Assembly (NCBI RefSeq): GCF_020748465.1
Contig: NZ_JAHZMP010000001.1
Coordinates: forward strand, 434,001 to 498,000
Source: Terrisporobacter mayombei
GTDB lineage: Bacteria > Bacillota > Clostridia > Peptostreptococcales > Peptostreptococcaceae
Reading direction: 5' to 3'
Length of the DNA: 64,000 nucleotides
Below, in pieces: positions 1-9,135 of this stretch; the stretch's first letter is position 1; each line of letters starts with the position of its first letter. The notes beneath the pieces were generated by a model that saw only the letters and a program-made list of their open reading frames with translations, searched no databases and was not told the origin of the DNA. Made by a program: the position numbers and the translations under genes.

Positions 1-553
1 TAAAAGGACATTGGTGTGAATAATATAAAACAAATCCTTTTTCATCAATAGATTCTTCTTTTACTGTGTTTTTAAATTTAGGCATAACTTCACTTTCTTC
101 AAAAGGCATATACAATAATTCAAAATAAGGCCTTGCAATATCAGCTACTAAGAAGCCCTTTTTTATAAAATATTTTTTATCAGATAAAAATGGTTTCTTT
201 TTATCCGAGGATAATACTATTAATCCCTTCTTCCCCTTTTCTTTACTATCTTTTATACATTCTTCTAGTAACTTACTCCCTATACCTTGTCCCTTATATT
301 TCCCCGACACCCAAAAACAATTTATAAACATATAATTATCTGCAATAATTGGGCACCAAGCATTTTCAACAGGTATGTATTCAATAAAAACTTTTCCCCT
401 AACATCACCTTTTTTAAAAACTAGATTGTCTTTTAATCTATCTTTGAGCCAAGTTTTTTTTGATGATACTTGAAACTCTCCTTTTTTATCAGAAATAGCA
501 CAACATATATGTTCTTTATCTATATTTTCAAAATTTATATCTATAAAGTCCAA
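1..553 (-). CDS. YoaP-like GNAT N-acetyltransferase (partial, C-terminus off the left edge)
   Basis: The reading frame is open from a TTG at 553 to the window edge, about 184 codons. The TTG is chosen because GGAGGA stands 7 bases upstream and no ATG lies nearby. Residues about 65-150 show an acetyl-CoA acetyltransferase fold with the pantetheine-binding stretch KYKGQGIGSKLLEEC, followed by KKGF near the end of the domain. The last visible residues, YYSHQCPF, match the CPF motif that opens the YoaP-like C-terminal domain, so this is a two-domain YoaP relative. Its start lies 13 bases after the stop of the GyrI-like gene, so the two are co-transcribed with the WYL regulator. The substrate is unknown. 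Confidence 0.8.
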   Translation of the reverse strand, partial: MDFIDINFENIDKEHICCAISDKKGEFQVSSKKTWLKDRLKDNLVFKKGDVRGKVFIEYIPVENAWCPIIADNYMFINCFWVSGKYKGQGIGSKLLEECIKDSKEKGKKGLIVLSSDKKKPFLSDKKYFIKKGFLVADIARPYFELLYMPFEESEVMPKFKNTVKEESIDEKGFVLYYSHQCPF

Positions 554-566
554 AGTAAATTCCTCC

Positions 567-1190
567 TTAATTAGCTTCTACCATATATCTCAAAACTGTC
601 TTAAGTTTTTCTGATGAAATTTTTCTAAAGTCAGAAATATAAATTTCTCTATGATTTTTATCTTTTATCAATAAATTTTTCTCATGACAAAATTCTTTCA
701 TAAGTTGAAATGTTTTATATTCCTCATCAAAAGATCCTCTATGCATCATTTGAACACACATACCTTCATATATATTACCAAATTCTATCTCATCTAAGTA
801 CTTATTAAACTTTTTCTTTTTAGTCATGTCCACCGCCAAATCAAAAACTTCTTTAGTCACAAAATCAGGTTGTCTAATCATTATGTTATATACTAAATTA
901 TTTTTATCAAATACGTCTTTTTTCTCACCTTCTTCGTCTAAACCCCAAATTCCTTCCAATGGATATACAGTGTAATCAAAATATCCATCTGGAGTTATAC
1001 CTTTTTTAGGCATCATTTTGATTGCATAAGCTATTGAATATAATGCACCTACCTTCTCAGAGAACTCCTCACTGTTTGGATTCCCACTGCCTTTTATTTG
1101 TATAAACTTAAATTTTTCAATGTTTGCAATTTCAGGTTTTGTTTTTGGTAAGTAATATTGCTTTTCTTTTTTTCTCCATTCATGTTTCAT
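567..1190 (-). CDS. GyrI-like small-molecule-binding domain protein
   Basis: A 207-residue soluble protein of the stand-alone GyrI-like / YoaZ-like type; the whole length matches this family's pattern (N-terminal KFKFIQIKGSGNPNSEEF, then YPLEGIWGLDEEG in the middle). These domains bind small hydrophobic or drug-like molecules, and some hydrolyse them; the ligand here is unknown. AAGGAAG stands 8 bases before the ATG. The gene lies between a WYL regulator and a YoaP-like acetyltransferase on one transcript, a common trio in Clostridia and Bacilli that suggests response to, and modification of, a small toxic compound. That role is inference. Confidence 0.8.
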   Translation of the reverse strand: MKHEWRKKEKQYYLPKTKPEIANIEKFKFIQIKGSGNPNSEEFSEKVGALYSIAYAIKMMPKKGITPDGYFDYTVYPLEGIWGLDEEGEKKDVFDKNNLVYNIMIRQPDFVTKEVFDLAVDMTKKKKFNKYLDEIEFGNIYEGMCVQMMHRGSFDEEYKTFQLMKEFCHEKNLLIKDKNHREIYISDFRKISSEKLKTVLRYMVEAN

Positions 1191-1218
1191 AACAAATCTT
1201 CCTTTTTCTTAAATTATA

Positions 1219-2136
1219 TTAAGTATTTTTATTATACATATTTAAAGTTTCTTGCATTTTTTCTAAAACTATATTTCTTATATGCAATGGCTCTACTACT
1301 TTAGCATATGGACCAAAAGAAAGTATATACCCATACAGCCATTCATTCTCTGGAAATTCTATATTTACTTGGTAAGTTCCATTTTTATTATCAATAATTG
1401 ATTCTTCTGCAAAATCATCAAAAGCCCTATATAAAGCCTCCTTTTTAACTTCTAATTTTACCTTAACAATATTGAAAACTTCCTTTTCTTCCTTATTTAT
1501 TTCTTGATTTTCAAAATATCGTTTTATAAAACACTCATTCTTTACCTCAAAATCTTTTATTCTACTTATTCTAAATAATCTAAGGTCTTCTTTTAATCTG
1601 CAATATCCATATAAATACCAACTTTGACCTTTATAAGTGAGTTTAATGGGTTCAATAATTCTCTTAGATTGATTAGCTAAACTATTAATATAACTAAATT
1701 CTACTAATTTATTATTTAAAATTGCATATCTTATTTTATCGAATTTATCATCTTCATATGTTTTATTTCCCCATCTTGATAAATCTATATCTATCCAGTT
1801 ATCGTTGTCCTCTTTATTGTTTACAAATCCAACTTTGTTAATTACAGAATTTATGTTTGGATATTCAATAGTAGATAGGGCTTTGAGTGCTAATGTAATA
1901 CTTTCCTTATCATTTTCAGATAATAAAGTTTTATTTATAGAAAAACATTCTAATAAACCAATTCCTCCATTTTTTCCTTTACTCATATATACTGGCACTC
2001 CTGACAAAGATAGAGTTTCTATATCTCTATATATGGTTCTAGTTGATACTTGAAATTTATCTGATAATTCTTTGGCTGTTACTGTCTTTTTATTTAAAAG
2101 TATTAAAATAATTTCAGTTAATCTATTAATTTTCAT
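1219..2136 (-). CDS. YafY/WYL-family transcriptional regulator
   Basis: A 305-residue DNA-binding regulator. Residues 1-60 form a DeoR-like winged helix-turn-helix (KELSDKFQVSTRTIYRDIE), and residues about 135-300 form the WYL ligand-sensing domain, with the WYLYGYC motif near residue 173. First gene of the minus-strand operon WYL regulator, GyrI-like protein, acetyltransferase; the gap to the next gene is 28 bases. It probably controls its own operon in response to a ligand, as is usual for this arrangement. The start ATG has GGGG 7 bases upstream. The ligand cannot be told from sequence. Confidence 0.88.
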   Translation of the reverse strand: MKINRLTEIILILLNKKTVTAKELSDKFQVSTRTIYRDIETLSLSGVPVYMSKGKNGGIGLLECFSINKTLLSENDKESITLALKALSTIEYPNINSVINKVGFVNNKEDNDNWIDIDLSRWGNKTYEDDKFDKIRYAILNNKLVEFSYINSLANQSKRIIEPIKLTYKGQSWYLYGYCRLKEDLRLFRISRIKDFEVKNECFIKRYFENQEINKEEKEVFNIVKVKLEVKKEALYRAFDDFAEESIIDNKNGTYQVNIEFPENEWLYGYILSFGPYAKVVEPLHIRNIVLEKMQETLNMYNKNT

Positions 2137-2400
2137 GTTATTACCCCACTATTTTTAAAATCATACACAATACTTTTCAATATAAGTCTTCTCACTTATT
2201 TTAATATTATCACTATTAATATGACAACATTATGTCTTATTTAAAATATTTTGCACAAAAATTATATATCATTTATTATAATTTAAATGTAAATCTTCAT
2301 TTATAATTTAATCCAAATTTCATTTTAACTTACTTATACCTTTTTATTTATATTTTTCCTCGTAATACAATAAATTTTTAAATGTTATTTAGAAAATAAT

Positions 2401-2441
2401 AAAGCTATAACTGATAAAATTCATTTACCAATTATAGCTTT
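2401..2441. terminator. Hairpin terminator
   Basis: AAAGCTATAA pairs with TTATAGCTTT around a loop of about 21 bases; T-rich sequence follows on either strand. It sits between the regulator operon and the alcohol dehydrogenase remnant. Confidence 0.5.
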
Positions 2442-2500
2442 TCAAAGTAAGATTAGTTTACATATTTTAATTTATAAAAAAATCAATTAACTTTTATTAA

Positions 2501-2690
2501 TTACATATCTTTTACTAATATAACTTTTATTTCATCATGAGTAGCTTCAATTGGGTTAGTAGCACCACAAGCATCTGTAACTGGAGTATTAGCAGCAGAT
2601 ACATAAGCTTATACTGCATGAGTTAATGCATCTATACCTATAGCAGCTGTTAAAGACACTGACATACTCACCATTAAACTAGAGTCATTT
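2501..2690 (-). pseudogene. Remnant of an iron-containing alcohol dehydrogenase
   Basis: Translating the minus strand from about 2690 to a stop at 2501-2503 gives a run with DSSLMVSM, then AAIGIDALTHAV, an in-frame TAA (2609-2611, where the family has Glu), AYVSAANTPVTDAC and finally TNPIEATHDEI. The first part matches the centre of Fe-dependent alcohol dehydrogenases (DALTHAxEAYVS) and the last part their extreme C-terminus (NPREAT-type). About 150 codons between the two are missing, and the joint falls at a Asp-Ala-Cys that occurs at both places in the family. No start or N-terminal half exists. The gene is dead. Confidence 0.75.
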
Positions 2691-2799
2691 ATTGACTATG
2701 TAATGGATTAAATCTATTTTTTAATAGTTGCATTTCTTATTGTTACATTATAGTTTTATGTATAGTAATATATTGTTTATACTTAACATAAAATTAAAA

Positions 2800-2836
2800 C
2801 ATCATTTAAAAAGCAATATTAACTTTTTAAATGATG
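2800..2836 (-). terminator. Terminator of the KamA-family gene
   Basis: A 14-bp perfect stem (CATCATTTAAAAAG with its complement) and a T-rich tract on the minus strand, 31 bases past the stop codon of the KamA-family gene. Confidence 0.75.
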
Positions 2837-2866
2837 ACTAATAATAAGAAATTATTCTGAAATATT

Positions 2867-3958
2867 CTAATATATCCACGTTTGATTATCAGTAACCTTC
2901 TCTATAAATATTCTTCCCCTATCTTCTTTGTATTTTGCTTGATGAAATTTAAATACCATCTCATTATCTTTTGTTTTTCCTATTACTTCAATCTTTCCCT
3001 TTGTTGTTGATAGACAATATTTAAAACATTTACCTTGTCCATTTTGCAAGCTTTTAGCTCCTTCTACTATATCAATCCCCTCTTTAAGTGGAACTTGAAA
3101 TTGATTTTTTACACCTGTAACTGGTCTACACTGAAATACATAGTAAGGTACTATTCCTATAGCAGTTATATTTTTTAGCAATTCTCCAAGAATTTCAATA
3201 CTATCATTTACTCCTCTTAACAAAACTGTTTGATTTTTTACTATAACACCAGCATCTCTTAAATATTTTATTGCCTCAGTAACTTCCTTAGTCACTTCTC
3301 TAGGATGGTTAAACTGAGTTACTACATAAATTTGTTTTTTTTGTCCATATTTGCTAAGTATCTCTTTAAGTTCATTATCTCTTGTTATTCTCTCAGGATA
3401 AACTACAGGTATTCTTGTTCCAAATCTAATCAAATCAATATGAGGAATGTCACATAATGCAGCTAAAAATTTTTTAATTTTAGTATTACTATTTAAAAAT
3501 GAATCTCCTCCAGAAATTAGCGCATTACTTATTTTTTCATGTTTTTTAATATATTCTAACATTTCTTCAAAATGTGTAGCTATCTCTTCATCTGATAAAC
3601 CTACTAAACGTTTTCTAAAGCAATGTCTACAATACATTGCACAGTGATTTGTAGAAAGCACTATAACTGTTTGCTCATATTTATGTTGCATCCCTGTAAT
3701 AACAGTATTATCTGCTTCTCCACTCGTATCAAAACTTCCACTTAAATCAATTTCTTCTATTGAAGGTATGCACATTTTTTTTATAGGATCATTTTGATCA
3801 TTAAAATCAATTAAAGATAGATAATAAGGTGTAATAGACATAGGATATTTTTCAAGTATTTCATTCATTTTTATTTCTTCATCTTTTGTTAGGTTCATGT
3901 ATAAATTTAAATCTTCTGCTTTAGTTATGTTTTTTTTTAATGACTCTGTATTATTCAA
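2867..3958 (-). CDS. KamA-family radical SAM aminomutase-like protein
   Basis: A 363-residue protein shorter than classical lysine 2,3-aminomutase (about 416). The radical SAM cysteines are C106, C110 and C113 (CAMYCRHC). SGGD (149-152), NHPREVT, LLRGVND and PYYVFQC follow in the order seen in the family, and a PLP-binding lysine is probably K320 or K322. In lysine 2,3-aminomutase an Asp that holds the substrate amine follows the YQC motif; here that place is Arg278 (FQCRP), and the Asp of the C-terminal substrate loop is also absent. An acidic substrate such as glutamate is therefore more likely than lysine (inference). Starts with TTG behind GGGGTGG. Monocistronic. Confidence 0.8.
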   Translation of the reverse strand: MNNTESLKKNITKAEDLNLYMNLTKDEEIKMNEILEKYPMSITPYYLSLIDFNDQNDPIKKMCIPSIEEIDLSGSFDTSGEADNTVITGMQHKYEQTVIVLSTNHCAMYCRHCFRKRLVGLSDEEIATHFEEMLEYIKKHEKISNALISGGDSFLNSNTKIKKFLAALCDIPHIDLIRFGTRIPVVYPERITRDNELKEILSKYGQKKQIYVVTQFNHPREVTKEVTEAIKYLRDAGVIVKNQTVLLRGVNDSIEILGELLKNITAIGIVPYYVFQCRPVTGVKNQFQVPLKEGIDIVEGAKSLQNGQGKCFKYCLSTTKGKIEVIGKTKDNEMVFKFHQAKYKEDRGRIFIEKVTDNQTWIY

Positions 3959-4128
3959 GATACCACCCCTTAATAAGTATATAGAATTTTAAAATCACTT
4001 TAACATATATCATTCACATAATCAATGTATATGAAATAGTTAATTTAATAGTAAGAATATTACAAAATATTAATATATATATTACTAAATACTAGATTAT
4101 ACGGTAAATTTCCTTTTTTTCATAGATA

Positions 4129-5319
4129 TTATCTTATAATTTTTCTCACTATTGCACCTATACCAACCCCCACAGTTACTGTCCCTAAAATCATTTCAAT
4201 ATTAGATAGCATCAATGATATTTGGACTGGTTCACAGCTATATCCACCCACACCTAAAAATATACCTGAACTTAATGCTAACGATTCATTATAATCTTCA
4301 ATGAATCCAATAAAATTAAAATGCTTTAATGTTTCTAAATTATAAATAACGTAATTATTATCAATATCCAAACCAACAATTAAATATAACAACGCAAATA
4401 CTGCTATTAAAAATATTCCCATAAATAGTGCATTAAAAGGTCTCTCACCATAACCACAAGATACCCTATACAAAAATGATCCTATTCTTGGAAGAGGGTC
4501 CAGGGTTTTACTTTGAATTTTCTTACATAAATAATAATATTCACCAAAGTTATTATCCAGAGTATTTTCTTTAAATTTATTGGCAATAGCCTGATAAGTT
4601 AAATATAGCCCTTCATATTCTTCTCTACTTTTTTTAATTTCTACTAATTTATCAAAAAATGTTTTTTCATCTAATTTAGTTTTATACTTATCATCAAATT
4701 CAAAATCTAAAATATAACATTTGTGTGTTTTAAATCCACTTAAGTCACTATCCGAAATTTTTATTTCATTCAATTCACATTTATTTGCTATCATACTTTT
4801 CATCATGCATATTTCAAATGAAGTATTTTTTATTAAACAATTTTCAAATATTGAATATGATAAATCACAATTCTTAAATTTACTATAAAACTCACAATTA
4901 TAGAATTCACAAGAGTAATTTGTTGTATTATTCAATGATGGTGACTTTATATTATCTTCCATAATAAATATACAATTTTCAAAAATAACGCCACCTAAAA
5001 TAAATTTGCAATCATAAAATTTACAACCTATCATTCTACAATTGATAAATTTTGTATTTGCAAAAGTACAATCTTTGAAACTTGCACATATTATGTCTTT
5101 ATTGGAGATATTATAATAATCTTTTTCATCTAACAATCCTTTTTTTCCAATAAATTCGTTTTCTATTATCTCATAACTATATCTACTATCTGGATTATAA
5201 TCAGTCATCTCCTTTTTATGCTTTGTAATATAGCTATAATTTTTTTCGTTATTCTTTTTTCTTTTTTCTAATTGAATCTTTAATTTATAATTTTCTTCTT
5301 TAAAATTTACATAAGCCAT
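4129..5319 (-). CDS. Pentapeptide-repeat protein with C-terminal two-helix channel-like domain
   Basis: A 396-residue protein. Residues about 70-215 are pentapeptide repeats (phrases such as CTFANTKFINCRMIG) that should fold as a right-handed beta helix, unusually rich in cysteine. Residues about 290-396 hold two hydrophobic helices flanking a pore-loop-like segment GIFLGVGGYSCEP, an arrangement like two-transmembrane ion channel subunits, although the GYG-type filter of potassium channels is not exact. This suggests a gated channel with a pentapeptide cytoplasmic domain; function is not proven. AAAGGAG precedes the ATG. The gene stands alone between the KamA gene and the lysine carrier. Confidence 0.7.
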   Translation of the reverse strand: MAYVNFKEENYKLKIQLEKRKKNNEKNYSYITKHKKEMTDYNPDSRYSYEIIENEFIGKKGLLDEKDYYNISNKDIICASFKDCTFANTKFINCRMIGCKFYDCKFILGGVIFENCIFIMEDNIKSPSLNNTTNYSCEFYNCEFYSKFKNCDLSYSIFENCLIKNTSFEICMMKSMIANKCELNEIKISDSDLSGFKTHKCYILDFEFDDKYKTKLDEKTFFDKLVEIKKSREEYEGLYLTYQAIANKFKENTLDNNFGEYYYLCKKIQSKTLDPLPRIGSFLYRVSCGYGERPFNALFMGIFLIAVFALLYLIVGLDIDNNYVIYNLETLKHFNFIGFIEDYNESLALSSGIFLGVGGYSCEPVQISLMLSNIEMILGTVTVGVGIGAIVRKIIR

Positions 5320-5361
5320 AGTAATTTCTCCTTTTACAAACTCTATAACTTATTATTTGCA

Positions 5362-5400
5362 TAAAAAAAGACTTAAATGCATTATAATTTAAGTCTTTTA
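5362..5400 (-). terminator. Terminator of the first lysine carrier gene
   Basis: AAGACTTA pairs with TAAGTCTT around a loop; a run of seven T follows on the minus strand. It begins just past the stop codon at 5407. Confidence 0.8.
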
Positions 5401-5406
5401 TAAATA

Positions 5407-7155
5407 TTAATTTTCTAACAATTCATTTCCTTGTACATCTTCAATCTCTACACTCTTACCAAGTAATTGTATTCCTATAAACATAGCTACAAATGATAAT
5501 GGTAAAACTAAATAAACAGGTAATCCCAATCCTGCTGGTATATAGCCAAAAACTATAGTAATAACTCCAACAAATATAGAATAAGGCATTTGTGTTCTAA
5601 CGTGATCTATATGATTACATCCAGCACCCATTGATGAAAGTATTGTTGTATCTGATATTGGAGAACAATGATCTCCAAATATAGCTCCAGTTAATACTGC
5701 AGATGTTGCGACTATTACATAAGACATATCTGTATTTATTGAATATGCAAGTGGTATAGCCAGTGGCATAAGTATTCCCATTGTTCCATAAGAAGTTCCT
5801 GTTGCAAATGATATTATTGCTCCAAGTACAAATATTAAACTTGGGACTATAAATGGAGGTAGCGAACCTGATAATAATGTAATTAAGTATTTTGCTGTTC
5901 CAAGTTCTTTTATTACAGATGAAAGTGACCATGCGCATATTAATATTACACCTGTTATTACTAATGTTTTCATTCCATCTACCCAAATATCTAGCGCTTC
6001 TGACACACTAAACATTTTTTTACATACACCCATAACCATAGCAACTATTCCTGCGAATAACGCCGATTGGAAAAGAGCAACAGATGCATCTGCATTTGAA
6101 AAAGCTTCTTTTATTGCATCAAATGATGCTGGTGCATTTTGCATAAGTTGTATTATTGCTGTATCTTCTCCTCCCATTATTGCAGTATATCCACTGTAAT
6201 AGAAAGCAAATAATGCACCAACTATTAACGCTCCTATTGGTATTATTGCATTCCATACACTTAATTTAATACCTTCTAATGGTTCCATGTCATCATGTTT
6301 ACTTAAATTTTTATTTACTTCATCGTTTGAAGTAAGATTTTGACTTCCTCTTCTACATTCTAATTCGGCTTTCCTCATAGGTCCAAATTCTTTTAAAAGT
6401 AAAGCTGTCATTACTATAAATCCTAATATTAATAGATTATAAAATCTAAATGGGATTGTATTTAAAAATATTCCGAATGGATTTGCTTCAACACCTATAC
6501 TTTCAAATGCTGTACCTATAAGTCCAACTTCTAAACCTATCCATGTAGATATTATTGCTAGACCTGCGACTGGTGCTGCAGTAGCATCTATTATAAAAGC
6601 TAATCTTTCTCTTGATACTTTCATTTTATCTGTAACTGGTCTCATCATAGGACCTATTATTAAAGAGTTTGCATAGTCATCAAAGAATACAAATAATCCT
6701 GCGAACCAAGTCATTATTTGAGCACTTTTTGCTGTTTTTGCTTTATTTGATAAGGCTTCTGCTATGGCTTTTGCTCCACCCATTTTGCCCACTAAGTTTA
6801 TAACTCCTCCTATTGCTAAAACTTGAAGAATTATACCTGCATTCCATGGATCTGCTAGAGATTCCACTGATCTTTGAATTAAATCTAAAAATGAATAAAA
6901 TATTGCCATAAAAGGATTGTTTCCAGTTATATTTAATATAAATCCTCCTGACATAATGCCTAGAACTAAAGAGACTATAACATTTTTGGTTATAAAAGCA
7001 AGTGAAATGGCAACTAGTGGTGGTATTAAAGTCCATAAACCAAATTTACTTGCATTTTCTGCCGCAACATCAACTTCTTCTGCAAAGGATAATGCCGTCG
7101 TCATTATGAATAGCATGGTTGTCATTAAAAATAATCTTAAATTTCTTTTTCTCAT
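5407..7155 (-). CDS. NhaC-family transporter under a lysine riboswitch, probable lysine carrier (LysW type)
   Basis: A polytopic membrane protein of 582 residues from the chosen start. The frame can be read from 7209, but the start at 7155 is preferred because AGGGGG lies 7 bases upstream and the protein then opens with a signal-peptide-like MRKRNLRLFLMTTMLF. NhaC-family signatures are clear: FFDDYANSLIIGPMMRPVTD, DATAAPVAGLAIISTWIGLE, GTSYGTMGILMPLAIP and GDHCSPISDTTILSS. The family includes sodium/proton antiporters, but members behind lysine riboswitches (LysW) are predicted lysine transporters, and an intact lysine riboswitch precedes this gene. The riboswitch would shut the gene off when lysine is plentiful. 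Its paralogue at 9982-11727 is broken, so this is probably the working copy. Confidence 0.88.
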   Translation of the reverse strand: MRKRNLRLFLMTTMLFIMTTALSFAEEVDVAAENASKFGLWTLIPPLVAISLAFITKNVIVSLVLGIMSGGFILNITGNNPFMAIFYSFLDLIQRSVESLADPWNAGIILQVLAIGGVINLVGKMGGAKAIAEALSNKAKTAKSAQIMTWFAGLFVFFDDYANSLIIGPMMRPVTDKMKVSRERLAFIIDATAAPVAGLAIISTWIGLEVGLIGTAFESIGVEANPFGIFLNTIPFRFYNLLILGFIVMTALLLKEFGPMRKAELECRRGSQNLTSNDEVNKNLSKHDDMEPLEGIKLSVWNAIIPIGALIVGALFAFYYSGYTAIMGGEDTAIIQLMQNAPASFDAIKEAFSNADASVALFQSALFAGIVAMVMGVCKKMFSVSEALDIWVDGMKTLVITGVILICAWSLSSVIKELGTAKYLITLLSGSLPPFIVPSLIFVLGAIISFATGTSYGTMGILMPLAIPLAYSINTDMSYVIVATSAVLTGAIFGDHCSPISDTTILSSMGAGCNHIDHVRTQMPYSIFVGVITIVFGYIPAGLGLPVYLVLPLSFVAMFIGIQLLGKSVEIEDVQGNELLEN

Positions 7156-7204
7156 TTTATTTCCCCCTAATATTTTTGTAGTGAACATTATAAGGGCTAT
7201 TTTT

Positions 7205-7436
7205 TTCATTAAAAAAACCTTGATGTAAGAGCATCAAGGTCATAATTATACTAAACTATAAATCCATTTGATAGCTCAACACTAATTTCTTAGTGACAGT
7301 GGCACATATATTATATATACCCCCAGCCAAATAACCTTAAAGCTTCAGTTATATGCTTCGGCGATGTTTCCTTTCACAATAAATCAACGTTGCTTAACTC
7401 CTTATTGTTACTTATAAAAATCGCACCTCTACCTCA
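7205..7436 (-). promoter_or_regulatory. Lysine riboswitch (L-box) with terminator
   Basis: The minus strand carries the conserved lysine aptamer blocks in order: GAGGTAGAGGTGCGA (7421-7435), GCCGAAG, GGCTGGGGGT, CACTGTCACT and GTTGAGCTATCA. It ends with a strong hairpin (ACCTTGATG with CATCAAGGT, 7217-7240) and a run of T at 7211-7216. The leader ends about 50 bases before the carrier gene start. Expected logic: lysine binding favours the terminator. Confidence 0.95.
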
Positions 7437-7606
7437 AATATTCACTTATTAATATGAGTATATATTACCTTACAATATTTAGCAACAATTAATTCTATCT
7501 TTTTACCATATATGATTTATAAATATTTTTTTATATTCAATTAATATTTTAATATTATTTCTCTATAATTTTATTATAATGATAAATTATGGGAGGAATT
7601 ATTTGT

Positions 7607-8962
7607 ATGAGTATTTTTTTAATTATTGTTATTACAATCATAATGTTAATATTTAGTGTTTTTAATGATATTTTTCTTGGATACGGTTTAACTATTTCTT
7701 TAATTTTATTTTCTTTAATCGGTTTAAAAAGAAATAAAAACATAAAAGACCTTCTTAAACTATATGCTTTTGAGTCAAAAAGAAGCTTTCCCATTATACA
7801 AATTTTATTATTAATTTCAATTTTAATAAGTGTTTGGTTAAGTTGTGGTACAATCCCTGCAATAGTTTATTATTCATTAAAATATATTAATCCTAATCTA
7901 TTCATTTTGTTTTGTTTTTTAATACCAGCCATAACATCTTTTTTAATTGGAACTTCTTTTGGTACTGTAAGCTCAATAGGTATACCTCTTATTATCATTG
8001 CACAGGCATCTAATATTAACTTGAATTTAGTTGGAGGGGCGATTATGTCTGGGGCATATTTAGGTGATAGATGTTCACCTCTATCTTCTAGTTTACTTCT
8101 GCTTTGTAATTTAACTAACGTTGATTTATTTAACTATGTTAGAAAAGTTTTCATCTTTGGTATTATTCCAACTGTAATTAGCGTTATTTTTTATCTATTG
8201 TTCTCATTTAAAAATCCTTTAACTTTTATTGATAACTCACTAAGTTTAACTTTACACATTGATTTTCATATAAGTTTTATTTTATTAATACCCGCTATTA
8301 TAATTATTATTTTGTCATTAAAAAAAGTTTCAATTTCAAAATCAATAACCATAAGTATAATAACATCCATAATAATTTGCTTTATTATTCAAAAAATAAA
8401 TATTATAGATTTGTTTAATTATATTATATTTGGATACGAAGCTTCTTCGTCTTTATCAAATATTATTAAGGGTGGCGGTATTATTTCTATGCTTAAAACT
8501 TGTTATATAATTATTGTTTCGTGTTGTTTAACAGGGTTTTTTAGTGGGTTAAATATTTTTGACGGTTTGAAAAAATATTTGAAAAAAATAAAGCTAAATA
8601 GAAGTAAGTTATTTTTATCAACTTTATTTCTTGGTTTAATAATTGCCTCTATTGGCTGTAGCCAAACTATAGCTTTTATTTTAACTATCGAAATACTTAG
8701 GGATACTTATGAAGATTATAAAAATGAAGATATGGCTATGGAATTTTCCGATTCTGCCATTGTCACATCTGCCTTAATTCCATGGTGTATAGCTGCACTT
8801 GTTCCTACTTCAGTCTTAGGTATAAGTAGTTACAAATTTATTCCCTATGCTATTTTTCTATATATTGTCCCAATTTGCCATTTATGTTATTGTATCTACT
8901 TGGACTATTATAAAGATAAATCACAAAAAATTTTTTCTAAAACAAAGGCTTTTGATAAATAA
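7607..8962 (+). CDS. NhaC-family antiporter-like membrane protein
   Basis: A 451-residue polytopic membrane protein, a distant paralogue of the two lysine carriers. Shared NhaC features are GTSFGTVSSIGIPLIII, SGAYLGDRCSPLSSS and SDSAIVTSALIPW near the C-terminus. An ATG at 7589 is possible, but the one at 7607 has GGGAGGA 9 bases before it and the upstream ATG has none. It is transcribed away from the lysine riboswitch and has no such leader itself. Substrate unknown; sodium/proton exchange or an amino acid are both possible. Confidence 0.75.
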   Translation: MSIFLIIVITIIMLIFSVFNDIFLGYGLTISLILFSLIGLKRNKNIKDLLKLYAFESKRSFPIIQILLLISILISVWLSCGTIPAIVYYSLKYINPNLFILFCFLIPAITSFLIGTSFGTVSSIGIPLIIIAQASNINLNLVGGAIMSGAYLGDRCSPLSSSLLLLCNLTNVDLFNYVRKVFIFGIIPTVISVIFYLLFSFKNPLTFIDNSLSLTLHIDFHISFILLIPAIIIIILSLKKVSISKSITISIITSIIICFIIQKINIIDLFNYIIFGYEASSSLSNIIKGGGIISMLKTCYIIIVSCCLTGFFSGLNIFDGLKKYLKKIKLNRSKLFLSTLFLGLIIASIGCSQTIAFILTIEILRDTYEDYKNEDMAMEFSDSAIVTSALIPWCIAALVPTSVLGISSYKFIPYAIFLYIVPICHLCYCIYLDYYKDKSQKIFSKTKAFDK

Positions 8963-9070
8963 ATTAAGTATTATATCTCTTTATAAAAAATACCATTAAA
9001 TTCCTAATCAGCATTGGCATTATGGTTTTAAGTAAGGTCTTCTTGAAATATTTTTTATAATTTATTAAAT

Positions 9071-9120
9071 AAAAATAGCAATAATTTTAGCCATTCATAC
9101 TTAAAATTATTACTATTTTT
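9071..9120. terminator. Bidirectional terminator
   Basis: AAAAATAGCAATAATTTTA pairs almost fully with the complementary arm at 9102-9120. It lies between the convergent transporter and tcdA genes. Confidence 0.75.
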
Positions 9121-9135
9121 GTTTTGTATTTTTAA

